This document shows, one piece after another, positions 40,901-50,059 of a stretch of DNA of 64,000 bases. The notes beneath the pieces are model-generated. The model did not search any database. It saw nothing but the letters and a program-made list of their open reading frames with translations, and was not told the origin of the DNA. The DNA lies in assembly GCF_900492205.1 (NCBI RefSeq), contig NZ_UEYQ01000010.1, positions 1-64,000 of the forward strand, read 5' to 3'. The position numbers were made by a program, and so were the translations under genes. Each line of letters begins with the position of its first letter. Within the stretch, counting starts at the first letter, position 1. Source of the DNA: Ciceribacter sp. T2.26MG-112.2. Lineage in GTDB: Bacteria > Pseudomonadota > Alphaproteobacteria > Rhizobiales > Rhizobiaceae.

Positions 40901-41473
40901 GATGATGCGCTCGTGACATCGCCGTTGTTCAGTGGGCGGGAGCCGGCCGGCATTGCCCTGCAGAAAGGCCGTCTCGTACACCGCATGCTGCAAATGCTGC
41001 CACAACTTCCCCCGGCCGAGCGCGAGGCCGCCGCGCGGCGCTATGCGGCGCGGGCAGCCCGTTTCTGGCCGGCTTCAGAGCGCGACACGCTGGTGCGGAC
41101 AATCATGGCGGTGCTGGACAATCCCGATCTTCGTTCGGTCTTCTCGGATGATGGGCAAGCCGAGGTCTCGGTCATGGGCAGCTTCGTGCTGAACGGCGAA
41201 GAGCGCGCCGTGTCCGGGCGGATCGACCGAATGGCTGTCGTGGCCGGCCGGGTGGTCCTGGTGGACTACAAGACCAACCGCTCCCCCCCTCGCAGTCCCG
41301 CCGAGGCTCCACTCTCCCATCGCGCGCAGCTCGCCATCTATCGCGAAATCCTGCGGCCGCTCTATCCCGAGCATGGCTTCGACTGCCTTCTGGTCTACAC
41401 CGAGACCGGGACCGTGATCACCCTGGACGATGACACGCTGTCGCAGTCCCTTGCCGCGCTCAAGCCATCGTGA
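37916..41473 (+). CDS. addA: Double-strand break repair helicase-nuclease AddA
   Basis: This 1185-residue UvrD-type helicase has Walker A ANAGSGKT (39-46), Walker B ILVDEAQDTSPVQW, motif TVHASKGLEAPIVFL and a C-terminal RecB nuclease domain with Asp1117 and Lys1119 in LVDYKTN. AddAB processes double-strand breaks to Chi-like sites for RecA loading. It closes the divL-tsaE/amgK-murU-addB-addA chain. Confidence 0.97.
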   Translation: MTNDEAALPSGDDPAVWLDWTSLQQAVASDPARSAWVSANAGSGKTHVLTQRVIRLLLAGARPSSILCLTYTKAAASEMSNRVFSRLAEWATLSDEELARRLYAIEQRQPDRLKLAEARRLFARALETPGGLKIQTIHAFCEALLHQFPLEANVAGHFTVLDDRAAHAVLAEARRSLLTATSSEDDAVLAEAFSQVLSIADESGLETLLGDLVANRHAVRAFVKAAETAGGVDVLLRRGLDIADGTTEDGLIGQVWPLPSLSGAALTAYILLARSKDGNQTVREVADLLESAAHEPDARKRLGIVEAAFFTKGGKPKADRSLIATAMTTANPQLHEAIVAAREHVAAFQDRRRIFRMYQATMAALTLAGRLDEDYEELKKKRSQLDFEDLIVRTAELLLRSDVGPWVHYKLDQGIDHILVDEAQDTSPVQWSVIRSLREDFFSGESARGLTRTFFAVGDEKQSIYSFQGARPERFSEEARSTARAVAAGSQVFSPVRLPLSFRSTLTVLSAVDQVFSVAGNARGLSAGGDSVVHMSSRIGHPGAVDLWSMIAAEKSDTSEDWTAPFDATPESAPSAILARRIAFTIEQLLGKETIIEKGKRRPIRAGDILVLVRKRDNFVNALTRALKRRNNIPVAGADRLKLTSHIAVQDLLALGRFVLLTADDLSLAALLKSPLFNHGEEDLFDLAAHRPADCGLWAHMRNIAADAPGRWGETVMRLEAFLALSRSLPVHDFYARVLGVHGGRQDYLARLGSEVSDILDEFLSFALAFETAGLPGLQAFVSTLETEAPEVKREQDKDRDEVRIMTVHASKGLEAPIVFLIDGGGKPFNQNHLAKFRLIEGGHGTSPLPVWVPNKTLSNTLIDADVERRRQMAEEEYRRLLYVAMTRAADRLIVCGYRGVNDPGEVWHQMIADALRDKTDFCRPVEYSSPDGAWDGLAWRLPEAAREFESETEVLADRPEEALPDELLRPLAASPSLPRPLSPSGAGALVIDEADDALVTSPLFSGREPAGIALQKGRLVHRMLQMLPQLPPAEREAAARRYAARAARFWPASERDTLVRTIMAVLDNPDLRSVFSDDGQAEVSVMGSFVLNGEERAVSGRIDRMAVVAGRVVLVDYKTNRSPPRSPAEAPLSHRAQLAIYREILRPLYPEHGFDCLLVYTETGTVITLDDDTLSQSLAALKPS

Positions 41474-41484
41474 GATACCGCATA

Positions 41485-41514
41485 TTGAAATTCTGCGGCG
41501 AGACATCACATATC
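41485..41514 (+). promoter_or_regulatory. Possible sigma70-type promoter for trxA
   Basis: TTGAAA (41485-41490) and CATATC (41509-41514) are separated by 18 bases, and trxA starts 35 bases on. The -10 match is only moderate; the site is plausible rather than certain. Confidence 0.35.
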
Positions 41515-41548
41515 TGGTTACAAATCGATACCGGCAAAGGAGCAGCCC

Positions 41549-41869
41549 ATGGCTACGGTAAAAGTCGACAATTCCAATTTTCAGGCTGAAGTTCTCGATT
41601 CGGCGGAACCCGTGGTCGTGGATTTCTGGGCCGAATGGTGCGGCCCCTGCAAGATGATCGGTCCGAGCCTGGAGGAGATCTCCAACGAGCTTGCCGGCAA
41701 GGTGAAGATCGTAAAGGTCAACATCGACGAAAATCCGGAAATCGCCGCCAAGTTCGGCGTGCGCTCGATCCCGACCCTTGCCATGTTCAAGGGTGGCGAA
41801 GTGGCCGACATCAAGGTCGGCGCAGCGCCGAAGACCGCCCTGTCGAGCTGGATTTCCAGCGCCGCCTGA
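41549..41869 (+). CDS. trxA: Thioredoxin
   Basis: This 106-residue thioredoxin has the redox motif WCGPCK with Cys31 and Cys34 and the cis-proline segment [10 protein letters not shown]. It is the usual cytoplasmic disulfide reductant. It lies 75 bases after addA with a ribosome-binding site (aaaggag) and probably has its own promoter as well as read-through from addA. Confidence 0.98.
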   Translation: MATVKVDNSNFQAEVLDSAEPVVVDFWAEWCGPCKMIGPSLEEISNELAGKVKIVKVNIDENPEIAAKFGVRSIPTLAMFKGGEVADIKVGAAPKTALSSWISSAA

Positions 41870-41893
41870 TCTGCGGGCTCATCGTCATGCAAG

Positions 41894-41920
41894 AAAGCCG
41901 GGCTCGCCCCGGCTTTTTTC
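41894..41920. terminator. Terminator between convergent trxA and folC
   Basis: A perfect 9-bp stem (aaagccggg with cccggcttt) around a 5-base loop is followed by a T run on the forward strand. Its reverse reading has only a short T run, so it mainly serves trxA. Confidence 0.88.
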
Positions 41921-43262
41921 ATTTGGGAGGCGTACCATTGTCGGCCAGCACATTGCCGACGAGATAGAGCGAGCCGCCGATCAGGATGCGCGGCGGCGGG
42001 GCGGCGGGATCGACCCGCTCGACGATCTCGCGAAGCGCATCGGCAACCGAAGCCATCGGCGCCGCCACAAGACCCGCATCAAAGGCCGCATGGGCCAGAG
42101 CGACGGGGTCGAGCGCCGCATCCGTCCCACGGATCGGCACGGTGAAGACGTCCTGGGCTATGTCGGCGAAGGCACGGAAATAGCCGACCGGATCCTTGGT
42201 GTTGATCATGCCGGTGATCAGGTAAAGCGGTCGCGACTGGCGCTCCTCGAAACCGGCCATCGCTTCGGCAATCACCTCGCCGGCACCGGGATTGTGGCCG
42301 CCGTCGACCCAGATTTCAGCGCCGAGAGGCGCTTCGGCCACCAATCGGCCCTCGGTCAGCCGCTGCAGTCGACCCGGCCATTCGACTGAGGTCATCGCCG
42401 TTTCCGCCATGGCCGGCGACACCTCGAAGCCGGCGGCCTTGACGGCACGGATGGCGGCGGCGGCATTGCCATACTGGTGTCGACCCGGAAGGCGCGGCAA
42501 GGGAAGGTCCATCAGGCCGAATTCGTCCTGGTAGACGAGCCGGCCAAACTCCTCGTGCGCGCCATAGTCCTGACCGAAGACCGCTAGCGGGCAGCCCAGC
42601 CGCTCGGCCGTGGTCACGAGAACATCGCGCGCCGACTCATATTCCTGCTGTCCGATCACGACGGGAAGCCCACGCTTCATGATCCCCGCCTTTTCGGCGG
42701 CGATCAGTTCGACCCGGTCACCGAGATAGGGCTGGTGGTCGAGCGAGATCGGCATGATGACCGAAACGGCCGGCGCCGCAATGACATTGGTGGCGTCGAA
42801 ACGCCCACCAAGGCCGACCTCGATGATCGCCACATCGGCCGGCTGCTCGGAAAAGAGCAGGAAAGTGACCGCCGTCAGGATCTCGAACACGGTGATCTGC
42901 TGGCCGCCATTGGCAGCCGCGACCCGTTTCAGCGCATCGGCAAAAAGCTCATCATCGACGAACTGGCCTGGCCCGCCCTTGACGCCGATCCGATAGCGTT
43001 CATGCCAGCGCACCAGATGCGGCGAGGTGTGGACGTGGACGGAAAGGCCCTTGGCTTCGAGAAGCGCCCGGCAGAAGGCCGTGACCGAACCCTTGCCATT
43101 GGTGCCGGCCACATGGATGACCGGCGGCAACCTGTCCTGCGGATTGCCGAGCAGTTCCAGCAGCCGGCGAATACGCGTGAGGGAGAGATCGAAGCCCTTG
43201 GGGTGCAAGCCCAGAAGCTCGTCGATTACCTGTTCTGCCTTGCTGAAGGCGGGCTCGGCCAT
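41919..43262 (-). CDS. folC: Folylpolyglutamate synthase / dihydrofolate synthase
   Basis: This 447-residue bifunctional Mur-ligase-like enzyme adds glutamate to dihydropteroate and then to folates. The P-loop is GTNGKGS (53-59), and EVGLGGRFDATNV and DGGHNPGAG are family motifs. It lies downstream of accD on the same strand with a 47-base gap, as in other bacteria where accD-folC are paired. Confidence 0.96.
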   Translation of the reverse strand: MAEPAFSKAEQVIDELLGLHPKGFDLSLTRIRRLLELLGNPQDRLPPVIHVAGTNGKGSVTAFCRALLEAKGLSVHVHTSPHLVRWHERYRIGVKGGPGQFVDDELFADALKRVAAANGGQQITVFEILTAVTFLLFSEQPADVAIIEVGLGGRFDATNVIAAPAVSVIMPISLDHQPYLGDRVELIAAEKAGIMKRGLPVVIGQQEYESARDVLVTTAERLGCPLAVFGQDYGAHEEFGRLVYQDEFGLMDLPLPRLPGRHQYGNAAAAIRAVKAAGFEVSPAMAETAMTSVEWPGRLQRLTEGRLVAEAPLGAEIWVDGGHNPGAGEVIAEAMAGFEERQSRPLYLITGMINTKDPVGYFRAFADIAQDVFTVPIRGTDAALDPVALAHAAFDAGLVAAPMASVADALREIVERVDPAAPPPRILIGGSLYLVGNVLADNGTPPK

Positions 43263-43309
43263 GTTTGAAAATTCCGCTGCTTCGCCTCGATCGGCAGAAA
43301 GATTCCGGC

Positions 43310-44218
43310 TCAGGCCGAAACCTTCTGCGGTTCGGCCTTTTCAGCCGGCACGAGTTCGCCGACCGCCGCCGGACGTTTCAGCATGATCTTCAGCACCCGC
43401 GCCAAGAGCGACGGGATCTCGTGACGCTTGGCCACCATGTCGATCATGCCGTGTTCCAGCAGGTATTCGGAGGTCTGGAAGCCTTCCGGCAGTTTTTCGC
43501 GGATCGTCTGCTCGATCACCCGCTTGCCGGCGAAGCAGATTTCCGCACCCGGCTCGGCGATGTGCAGGTCACCCAGCATGGCATAGGATGCCGTCACGCC
43601 ACCGGTGGTCGGGTTGGTCAGAACGACGATGTACGGAAGGCCCGCTTCCTTCAGCATGTCGACCGCGACCGTGGTGCGCGGCAGCTGCATCAGCGACAGG
43701 ATGCCTTCCTGCATGCGCGCGCCGCCCGAAGCGGGGAACATCACCAGCGGGCACTTCTCGGCGAGCGCGCGTTCAAACGCCTTGACGATCGCCTCGCCCG
43801 CGGCGATGCCGAGCGAGCCGCCCATGAAGTTGAATTCGTGCACGACGGCGACGAGCTTGACGCCCTCGACCGTGCCGACACCGGCCAGGATCGTGTCTTC
43901 CTGATCGGTCTTCACCCGGCTGTCCTTAAGGCGGTCGGCATATTTCTTCGAATCACGGAACTTCAGCGGATCCTGCGCCACCTTCGGCTGCGTCAGGGCC
44001 TCGAAATGACCGTCATCGAAAAGATCGACCAAACGGGCCTTGGCCGGCATCTTCATGTGATAGCCCGAGGCCGGGATCACCCACTTGTTCTCTTCGAGAT
44101 CCTTGTGGAAGACCATCTCGCCGGTTTCGGGGCACTTGATCCAAAGATTGTCGGGAACCTCGCGGCGGCCCAGCATGGAATTGATCCGCGGCCGCACGTA
44201 ATTGGTAATCCAGTTCAC
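43310..44218 (-). CDS. accD: Acetyl-CoA carboxylase carboxyltransferase subunit beta
   Basis: This 302-residue AccD makes malonyl-CoA together with Acc[18 protein letters not shown] and [11 protein letters not shown] belong to the carboxyltransferase fold. The N-terminal zinc ribbon is degenerate: only Cys29 remains in [10 protein letters not shown]; the other three cysteine positions hold Thr32, an Ile and a Ser. It lies between trpA and folC on the same strand. Confidence 0.97.
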   Translation of the reverse strand: MNWITNYVRPRINSMLGRREVPDNLWIKCPETGEMVFHKDLEENKWVIPASGYHMKMPAKARLVDLFDDGHFEALTQPKVAQDPLKFRDSKKYADRLKDSRVKTDQEDTILAGVGTVEGVKLVAVVHEFNFMGGSLGIAAGEAIVKAFERALAEKCPLVMFPASGGARMQEGILSLMQLPRTTVAVDMLKEAGLPYIVVLTNPTTGGVTASYAMLGDLHIAEPGAEICFAGKRVIEQTIREKLPEGFQTSEYLLEHGMIDMVAKRHEIPSLLARVLKIMLKRPAAVGELVPAEKAEPQKVSA

Positions 44219-44256
44219 TTGACTAACTCCTGACTGTCCCAGGCCATATGGGAAGA

Positions 44257-45096
44257 CTATTCGGCGGCGGCAAGGCGGGCGGCATGAACGCCGGCCGACA
44301 AACCGCGCACGAAGGTGGCAACCGACTGCACCGTATCGGCGGAGGCACGGCCATCCTTGTCTAGCGAGGTTGCCACCTGATTGACGATTGCGGTGCCGAC
44401 GACGACGCCGTCGGCATTGGCGCCGATCAGGCGGGCATGTTCGGCGGTCTTGACGCCGAAGCCGACGCAGACAGGCAGATCGGTCTGGCTCTTGATGCGG
44501 CCGACGGCACCAGCGATCTTAGACGGATCGGGCAGCGCCGAACCGGTGATGCCGGTCATCGATACGTAGTAGACGAAACCCGACGTGTTGGTCAGCACCT
44601 TGGGAAGGCGCTTGTCATCGGTCGTGGGCGTAGTCAGACGGATGAAGTTGATATCCCGCTTGCGTGCCGGGATGCACAGCTCATTGTCCATTTCGGCGGG
44701 CAGGTCGACGATGATCAGGCCGTCGATGCCGGCTTCCAGCGCGTCATCGAGAAAACGTTCGACGCCGTAGACGTAGACCGGGTTGTAGTAGCCCATGATG
44801 ACGATGGGGGTCGTGTCGTCGCCCTTGCGGAATTCGCGGGCCATCTGCAGCGTCTTCTTCATCGTCTGGCCGCCCTTGAGAGCGCGCTGGCCGGCCAGCT
44901 GAATGGCCGGGCCATCGGCCATCGGATCGGAAAACGGTGCGCCGAGTTCGATGACATCCGCGCCGGCGCCAGGAAGCGCCTTCATGATTTCCAACGAGGT
45001 CTCATAGTCCGGATCGCCGCCCATGAAATAGGTGACGAGCGCCGGCCGGCCCGCGGCTTTCAGTTCGGCGAATTTCTTGTCCATACGAGCGGTCAT
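44257..45096 (-). CDS. trpA: Tryptophan synthase alpha chain
   Basis: This 279-residue barrel cleaves indole-3-glycerol phosphate. The catalytic pair Glu50 ([11 protein letters not shown]) and Asp61 (ADGPAIQ) is intact. It begins one base after the trpB stop and so is coupled to its partner. Confidence 0.98.
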   Translation of the reverse strand: MTARMDKKFAELKAAGRPALVTYFMGGDPDYETSLEIMKALPGAGADVIELGAPFSDPMADGPAIQLAGQRALKGGQTMKKTLQMAREFRKGDDTTPIVIMGYYNPVYVYGVERFLDDALEAGIDGLIIVDLPAEMDNELCIPARKRDINFIRLTTPTTDDKRLPKVLTNTSGFVYYVSMTGITGSALPDPSKIAGAVGRIKSQTDLPVCVGFGVKTAEHARLIGANADGVVVGTAIVNQVATSLDKDGRASADTVQSVATFVRGLSAGVHAARLAAAE

Positions 45097-45097
45097 G

Positions 45098-46318
45098 TCA
45101 GAGCCCCATTCCGAGAATCTTGCCGACGGTGAAGATGTCCTTGTCGCCGCGGCCGCAGAGATTCATGACGATGATCTGGTCCTTGTCCATCTTCGGCGCG
45201 CGCTTGATGACTTCGGCGAGCGCATGGCTCGGTTCGAGCGCGGGAATGATGCCCTCGGTACGGGTCAACATCTGGAAGGCGGCCAGCGCCTCGGTATCCA
45301 TGATCGGCACATATTCGACGCGGCCCTGGTCCTTCAACCAGGAATGCTCCGGACCGATACCCGGATAGTCGAGGCCGGCCGAGATCGAATGGCCTTCCTT
45401 GATCTGGCCGTCCTCGTCCTGCAGCAGATAGGTGCGGTTGCCGTGCAGGACGCCGGGCGAGCCGGCCGTGAGCGAGGCGCAATGCTCTTCGCCGTCAAGG
45501 CCCTTGCCGCCGGCTTCGACGCCGACGATCTTGACCGACGTATCGTCGAGGAAGGGATGGAACAGGCCGATGGCGTTGGACCCGCCGCCCACGGCAGCCA
45601 CCAGCATGTCCGGCAACCGGCCCTCGGCCGCCATCATCTGTTCGCGGGTTTCGCGTCCGATGACCGACTGGAAGTCGCGGACCATTTCCGGATAGGGGTG
45701 CGGACCGGCGGCGGTGCCGATCATGTAGTAGGTGTCGTCGACATTGGTCACCCAGTCGCGCAGCGCCTCGTTCATCGCATCCTTCAGCGTGCCGTGACCG
45801 GCCGTGACCGGCTTGACCTCGGCGCCCAGCAGCTTCATGCGGAAGACGTTCGGCGCCTGGCGCTCGACATCGGTCGCGCCCATATAGACGACGCAGGGAA
45901 TGCCGAAGCGGGCGGCAACCGTCGCCGAGGCGACGCCATGCTGGCCGGCGCCGGTTTCGGCGATGATGCGGGTCTTGCCCATGCGTTTGGCGAGCAGGAT
46001 CTGGCCAAGGCAGTTGTTGATCTTGTGGCTGCCGGTGTGGTTCAGCTCGTCGCGCTTGAAGTAGATCTTCGCGCCGCCCAGTTCTTCCGTCAGACGCTCG
46101 GCGAAATAGAGCGGGCTCGGACGACCGGTATAATGCGTGTTGAGGTGCGCAAGCTCGGCCTGGAAGGCCTCATCCGTCTTTGCCTTTTCCCACTCGGCCT
46201 GCAGGTCGAGGATGAGCGGCATCAGGGTCTCGGCGACGAAGCGCCCACCGAAAATGCCGAACAGGCCGTCCTCGTCAGGTCCTTCACGGAAGGAATTGGG
46301 TCTCGGTGTCTCGTTCAC
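45098..46318 (-). CDS. trpB: Tryptophan synthase beta chain
   Basis: This 406-residue PLP enzyme joins indole and serine. The PLP lysine is Lys99 in HTGSHKINN, and [10 protein letters not shown] binds the cofactor phosphate. Its start overlaps the trpF stop by four bases. Confidence 0.98.
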   Translation of the reverse strand: MNETPRPNSFREGPDEDGLFGIFGGRFVAETLMPLILDLQAEWEKAKTDEAFQAELAHLNTHYTGRPSPLYFAERLTEELGGAKIYFKRDELNHTGSHKINNCLGQILLAKRMGKTRIIAETGAGQHGVASATVAARFGIPCVVYMGATDVERQAPNVFRMKLLGAEVKPVTAGHGTLKDAMNEALRDWVTNVDDTYYMIGTAAGPHPYPEMVRDFQSVIGRETREQMMAAEGRLPDMLVAAVGGGSNAIGLFHPFLDDTSVKIVGVEAGGKGLDGEEHCASLTAGSPGVLHGNRTYLLQDEDGQIKEGHSISAGLDYPGIGPEHSWLKDQGRVEYVPIMDTEALAAFQMLTRTEGIIPALEPSHALAEVIKRAPKMDKDQIIVMNLCGRGDKDIFTVGKILGMGL

Positions 46319-46989
46319 TGTGCGCTCCCTGAAACCGGCTCGCGAACCGAAGCCCGTTCGACTGCCGCGAAAAACTCGTCCATCTTGTCCAGATCCTTGA
46401 CGCCCGGTGCACTCTCCACGCCGGACGACACATCAATGCCGCGCGCCCCGGTCTCCCGAAGCGCATCGGCAATATTGTCCCTGTTGAGGCCTCCGGAAAG
46501 CATGTAGTCGACGTTCGGGTCAAGCGTCCGCAAGACCCGCCAGTCGAAGGAAACCCCGTTTCCGCCCGGCAGATCGGAACCCACCGGCGGCTTGGCGTCG
46601 AACAGGAAACGATCCGCAATGCCGATATAGGGCTCGATGCGCTTCAGGTCATCGGGTTCGCGGATGGAAAATGCCTTCATCACCGGCAATCCAGTGACGG
46701 CCTTGACCGTCAGCACCCGCTCGGGGCTCTCCGCGCCATGAAACTGCAGGATGTCCGGCCGCACGAGCGCGATGATCTCGTCGAGGTCGTCATTGTCGGC
46801 ATCGACGGTGACGGCGACGATCTTGGCGCATCCCCTCACCCGGTCGGCCAGCACGCCGGCGAGGTCGGGCTCGATGTTGCGCGGGCTCTTGCCGAAGAAA
46901 ATGAAGCCGACATGCGTCGCGCCCCGTTCGACGGCACGATCGACCGCTTCCGGCGTCTTCAATCCGCAGATCTTGATATCGGGTCTCAT
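46315..46989 (-). CDS. trpF: Phosphoribosylanthranilate isomerase
   Basis: This 224-residue barrel isomerizes phosphoribosylanthranilate in tryptophan synthesis. Cys8 in IKICGLK, the general base, is present, and the Asp in FLFDAKPP fits the general acid. [10 protein letters not shown] binds phosphate. I start at ATG 46989; a TTG at 47016 would extend the frame without homology. No ribosome-binding site is strong. It is the first gene of trpFBA-accD-folC. Confidence 0.95.
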   Translation of the reverse strand: MRPDIKICGLKTPEAVDRAVERGATHVGFIFFGKSPRNIEPDLAGVLADRVRGCAKIVAVTVDADNDDLDEIIALVRPDILQFHGAESPERVLTVKAVTGLPVMKAFSIREPDDLKRIEPYIGIADRFLFDAKPPVGSDLPGGNGVSFDWRVLRTLDPNVDYMLSGGLNRDNIADALRETGARGIDVSSGVESAPGVKDLDKMDEFFAAVERASVREPVSGSAQ

Positions 46990-47061
46990 GGCAGCGGAAG
47001 TCGCACGAAAACGCAAAAGAGTCGAGCCAATTTGCGACGCGGTCGGTTCGCCCCGACGACT

Positions 47062-47817
47062 TCAATCGAAGTCGATGGCGTGCAGCCGGGTGCCGTGTCG
47101 CTTCAGCCAGGCTTTCGCGGTGTCCATATGCGGGCAGAGATCGCGGCAGAGCGCCCAGAATGCCGGCCCATGGTTCATTTCCCTCAGGTGGGCGACCTCA
47201 TGCGCGGCAAGATAGTCGATCACCGGCGGCGGGGCCATGACAATGCGCCAGGAGAAACTCAGTTTGCCGTCCCAGGAACAGGAGCCCCAACGGCTGCGGG
47301 TGTCTTTCATGGTCAGGGACTTGAAGGGCTTGCCGACCGCCCTTGAATGGCCGCTGACCAGTTTCTCGAGATCGCACCGTGCTTCCTTCTTGAGAAAGTC
47401 GCCGATGCGCCGGCCGAGATGCTCCTCCATGCCGCTGACACTCAGCACCGGGCCGATCTCGGAATCGATCGCCTCGGTCAGGCCGCGCAACCGGCCGGAA
47501 TGGATGATGCGGTGGGGCACGCCCCGCAGCAGGATTTCGCCGCCGTCCGCCAGGCGGGTATCGGATGAAAACTTCGCCAGCTTCACTTCCAGCCAGCCGC
47601 GATGGCGCTCGAGGAAGTCGGCGATCTCGCGTTCCCGCAGGCCCGGCGGAACGGTCATCTTCAGGCCCCGTCCGCCCGGCTCGATGCGCAGCGTGATGCG
47701 CGTGGCGCGGGGATTGCTGCGGATCACCAGCGGCATCTCGCGACCGCTCACGTCGAGCAGTCGGCTCGAGGTGGCCGGTGCCTTTGCACGGACAGGCTTC
47801 TGAAGGAAGGAAAACAT
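47062..47817 (-). CDS. YgjP/SprT-type zinc metalloprotein (DUF45 / M48 family)
   Basis: This protein of about 251 residues ends in a zinc-protease motif HEVAH (206-210) with a third candidate ligand His216 (LREMNHG). The preceding MKDTRSRWGSCS segment is characteristic of the YgjP-like family, whose substrates are unknown. No signal peptide or membrane segment is apparent. I prefer the start at 47817 over 47853 on spacing to GAGAC. It runs divergently from no neighbour and follows the DUF2852 gene. Confidence 0.82.
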   Translation of the reverse strand: MFSFLQKPVRAKAPATSSRLLDVSGREMPLVIRSNPRATRITLRIEPGGRGLKMTVPPGLREREIADFLERHRGWLEVKLAKFSSDTRLADGGEILLRGVPHRIIHSGRLRGLTEAIDSEIGPVLSVSGMEEHLGRRIGDFLKKEARCDLEKLVSGHSRAVGKPFKSLTMKDTRSRWGSCSWDGKLSFSWRIVMAPPPVIDYLAAHEVAHLREMNHGPAFWALCRDLCPHMDTAKAWLKRHGTRLHAIDFD

Positions 47818-47854
47818 GGGTCTCGTCTTAGCCGATTCGCCGGTATCGCGCATG

Positions 47855-47881
47855 AAAAAGCCGGCACACCATGGTGCCGGC
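47855..47881 (-). terminator. Terminator of the DUF2852 gene
   Basis: An 8-bp perfect stem (gccggcac with gtgccggc) around a six-base loop is followed on the reverse strand by a run of five T. It lies 23 bases past the DUF2852 stop. Confidence 0.8.
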
Positions 47882-47903
47882 CGATTGCTCTCTTGCGGTC
47901 AGG

Positions 47904-48329
47904 TCAGGCGCCGGAGGCCGCGTCATCGCCGTTGCGACGTTCGGCGGAGCGTTCCCGCATGAAGCGGTCGAATTCTTCCTGATCCTTGGCGCGACGCAAT
48001 TCGCGCACATAGCGGTCGAAGTCGGCGCGCATCTCGTCGAGCTTGCGACGCTCTTCTTCGAGGCGGTCGAGTTCGACCTTGCGCCAATCGTCAAAGGCCG
48101 AATTGCCGGTCGAGAAATGCGTGCTACGGAAACCGCCGCTGCGGCACTTGCTGAACAGGCCGTCGGCCGTCTGGTTGGCGTTCTGCTTGAACGAGCGGAA
48201 ACGGTCGCCAAAGACAATATAGGCCAGCATGGCCAGGCCGAGCGGCCAAAACACCATGAAGCCGAGCACCATCAAGGCAACGGTCGCCGGCGTCCAATCC
48301 GGTCGAAGCAATGCTGACTGGTTCATCAT
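47904..48329 (-). CDS. DUF2852 membrane protein
   Basis: This 141-residue protein matches DUF2852, common in Rhizobiales and of unknown function. One transmembrane segment lies at about residues 16-40 (ALMVLGFMVFWPLGLAMLAY). A charged C-terminal half (about 80-130, rich in E, R and K) is likely a coiled coil in the cytoplasm. Nothing in the neighbours points to a role. Confidence 0.82.
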   Translation of the reverse strand: MMNQSALLRPDWTPATVALMVLGFMVFWPLGLAMLAYIVFGDRFRSFKQNANQTADGLFSKCRSGGFRSTHFSTGNSAFDDWRKVELDRLEEERRKLDEMRADFDRYVRELRRAKDQEEFDRFMRERSAERRNGDDAASGA

Positions 48330-48461
48330 CGATTACCCTCGCTTTCGTCGGGGGCGATATGCCGCCGATGAAAACGATGTGGGAAACGCCCCCCTTGGGT
48401 TCAAGGAGAGCGTTTTCGCAATCGGCTAATATACTGAAAGCCTCACGAAAAACGTGGATAT

Positions 48462-49742
48462 TCAGGCAGACTTGCCGCCCTTGATCACGCGTCGCACCGG
48501 GCTTTGCTTTGCGCTACGCGACTGCTGGGTGGCAAAGGCGATGATGCGGGGGGCGATCTCCTTGCGGAATCGCGAACCGTTGAAGACCCCGTAGTGACCG
48601 ACATCCGGCTGCAAATAATGCATGCGCTTATCGTCGGGAATATTGGGGCAGATGGTCTGGGCCGCGCGGGTCTGGCCGACGCCGGAAATGTCGTCGTTCT
48701 CGCCCTCCACCGTCAGCAATGCAACATTGCGGATCGCCTTGGTATCGACCAGCTTGCCGCGATGCAGCATCTCGCCCTTCGGCAGCGCGTGCTTGATGAA
48801 AACGGTATCGACGGTCTGCAGGTAGAATTCTGCGGTCAGGTCCATTACCGCCAGATACTCGTCATAGAAGTCACGATGCTTCTCGGCCGAATCCCCGTCA
48901 TTCTTGACGAGGTGCATGTAGAAGTCCTTGTGGGCGATCATGTGCCGGTCGAGGTTCATCGACATGAAGCCGGACAATTGCAGGAAGCCCGGATAGACCG
49001 CCCGCATGAAGCCCGGCTGCGGCCAGGGAACATTCATGATGACATTGTCCTTGAACCATTCCAGCGGCTTGTTCTGGGCCAGTTCGTTGACCGCAGTGGG
49101 ATTGCTGCGGGTGTCGATCGGACCGCCCATCAGCGTCATCGACGACGGGTAAAGCGGGTCGCCATTGGCCTCCATGACGGCCACCGCGGCGAGAACCGGT
49201 ACGGACGGCTGGCAGACCGCAACGACATGGGTGTCGGCACCGAGGTGGTGGATCATCTCGATCACGTAATCGATATAGTCGTCGAGATCGAAGCCGCCGT
49301 CGGTGACAGGCACCATGCGGGCGTCGATCCAGTCGGTGATGTAGACATCCGCCCCTTGCATGAGCGCTTCGACGGTGCCGCGCAGAAGCGTCGCATAGTG
49401 ACCGGACATCGGCGCGACGATCAGGATGCGCGGACCGGGTTCAGCACCGGCCGGCAGGTCCCGGCTGAAATGGATCAAATTGCAGAACGGTTTCTGCCAG
49501 ACGATCTCCTCGCTGACGGTCACCGTCTGGCCGTTCACCGTGGTCGTCGGCAGGCCGAATTCCGGCTTTCCATAGCGCCGCGTCACGCGCTCGAAGACTT
49601 CGAAGCCTGCGGCGAGGGTTCGCCCGACGACGGTATGAGACAGCGGATTGAACGGGTGGCGGTAGGCGAGCCGCATGGCGTCGGCCGTGGCCCGGAACGG
49701 TGCCATTGCCGCATGGTTCATTTCATAGAGCTGGTAGAACAT
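48462..49742 (-). CDS. phaZ: Intracellular polyhydroxyalkanoate depolymerase
   Basis: This 426-residue alpha/beta-hydrolase degrades stored polyhydroxybutyrate granules. The nucleophile region VAVCQPSVPVLAA places Cys177 where intracellular PhaZ enzymes of the Ralstonia PhaZa1 type have their catalytic cysteine, and the C-terminal DVGHYGVFNG supplies the histidine. No signal peptide is present, consistent with an intracellular enzyme. The start at 49742 (MFYQLYEMNH) follows a GAG six bases upstream; a longer frame to 49787 is less likely. Confidence 0.92.
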   Translation of the reverse strand: MFYQLYEMNHAAMAPFRATADAMRLAYRHPFNPLSHTVVGRTLAAGFEVFERVTRRYGKPEFGLPTTTVNGQTVTVSEEIVWQKPFCNLIHFSRDLPAGAEPGPRILIVAPMSGHYATLLRGTVEALMQGADVYITDWIDARMVPVTDGGFDLDDYIDYVIEMIHHLGADTHVVAVCQPSVPVLAAVAVMEANGDPLYPSSMTLMGGPIDTRSNPTAVNELAQNKPLEWFKDNVIMNVPWPQPGFMRAVYPGFLQLSGFMSMNLDRHMIAHKDFYMHLVKNDGDSAEKHRDFYDEYLAVMDLTAEFYLQTVDTVFIKHALPKGEMLHRGKLVDTKAIRNVALLTVEGENDDISGVGQTRAAQTICPNIPDDKRMHYLQPDVGHYGVFNGSRFRKEIAPRIIAFATQQSRSAKQSPVRRVIKGGKSA

Positions 49743-50059
49743 GAAATCTCGCCGCCTTTTGGTTTCCGCTGTGACGCGGTGTGTCATCGATCTGTAAAAC
49801 TAGCAGAGTTTGGTTAATTAGGAACTGCTTTGTTCGGTGTCCTTCTCCTGCTTTCTGGGGAAGGCAGCGGAGGTTATTGTGCCAATAATCGCACCCGGAG
49901 GTTAAAGTTCCACCGGCGAAACTGGTCAATGTTCGGATAAGGCTGGGCCGCATGGCCGGTCGCGGCCCTTGCAGGTGGAGGATCGGCCTATATTTATCAG
50001 GTCGATCACCTTTGCGATCGCCAGCCCCTGCCCTCTTCCCTCCGGAGTAGATCTGCCTC
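49743..50059. other. phaZ/nitroreductase divergent intergenic region
   Basis: These 317 bases contain no gene. A hairpin-capable repeat gggccgc (49945-49951) with gcggccc (49962-49968) is present but has no T run. The region presumably carries the two divergent promoters; I see no operator I can name. Confidence 0.45.
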
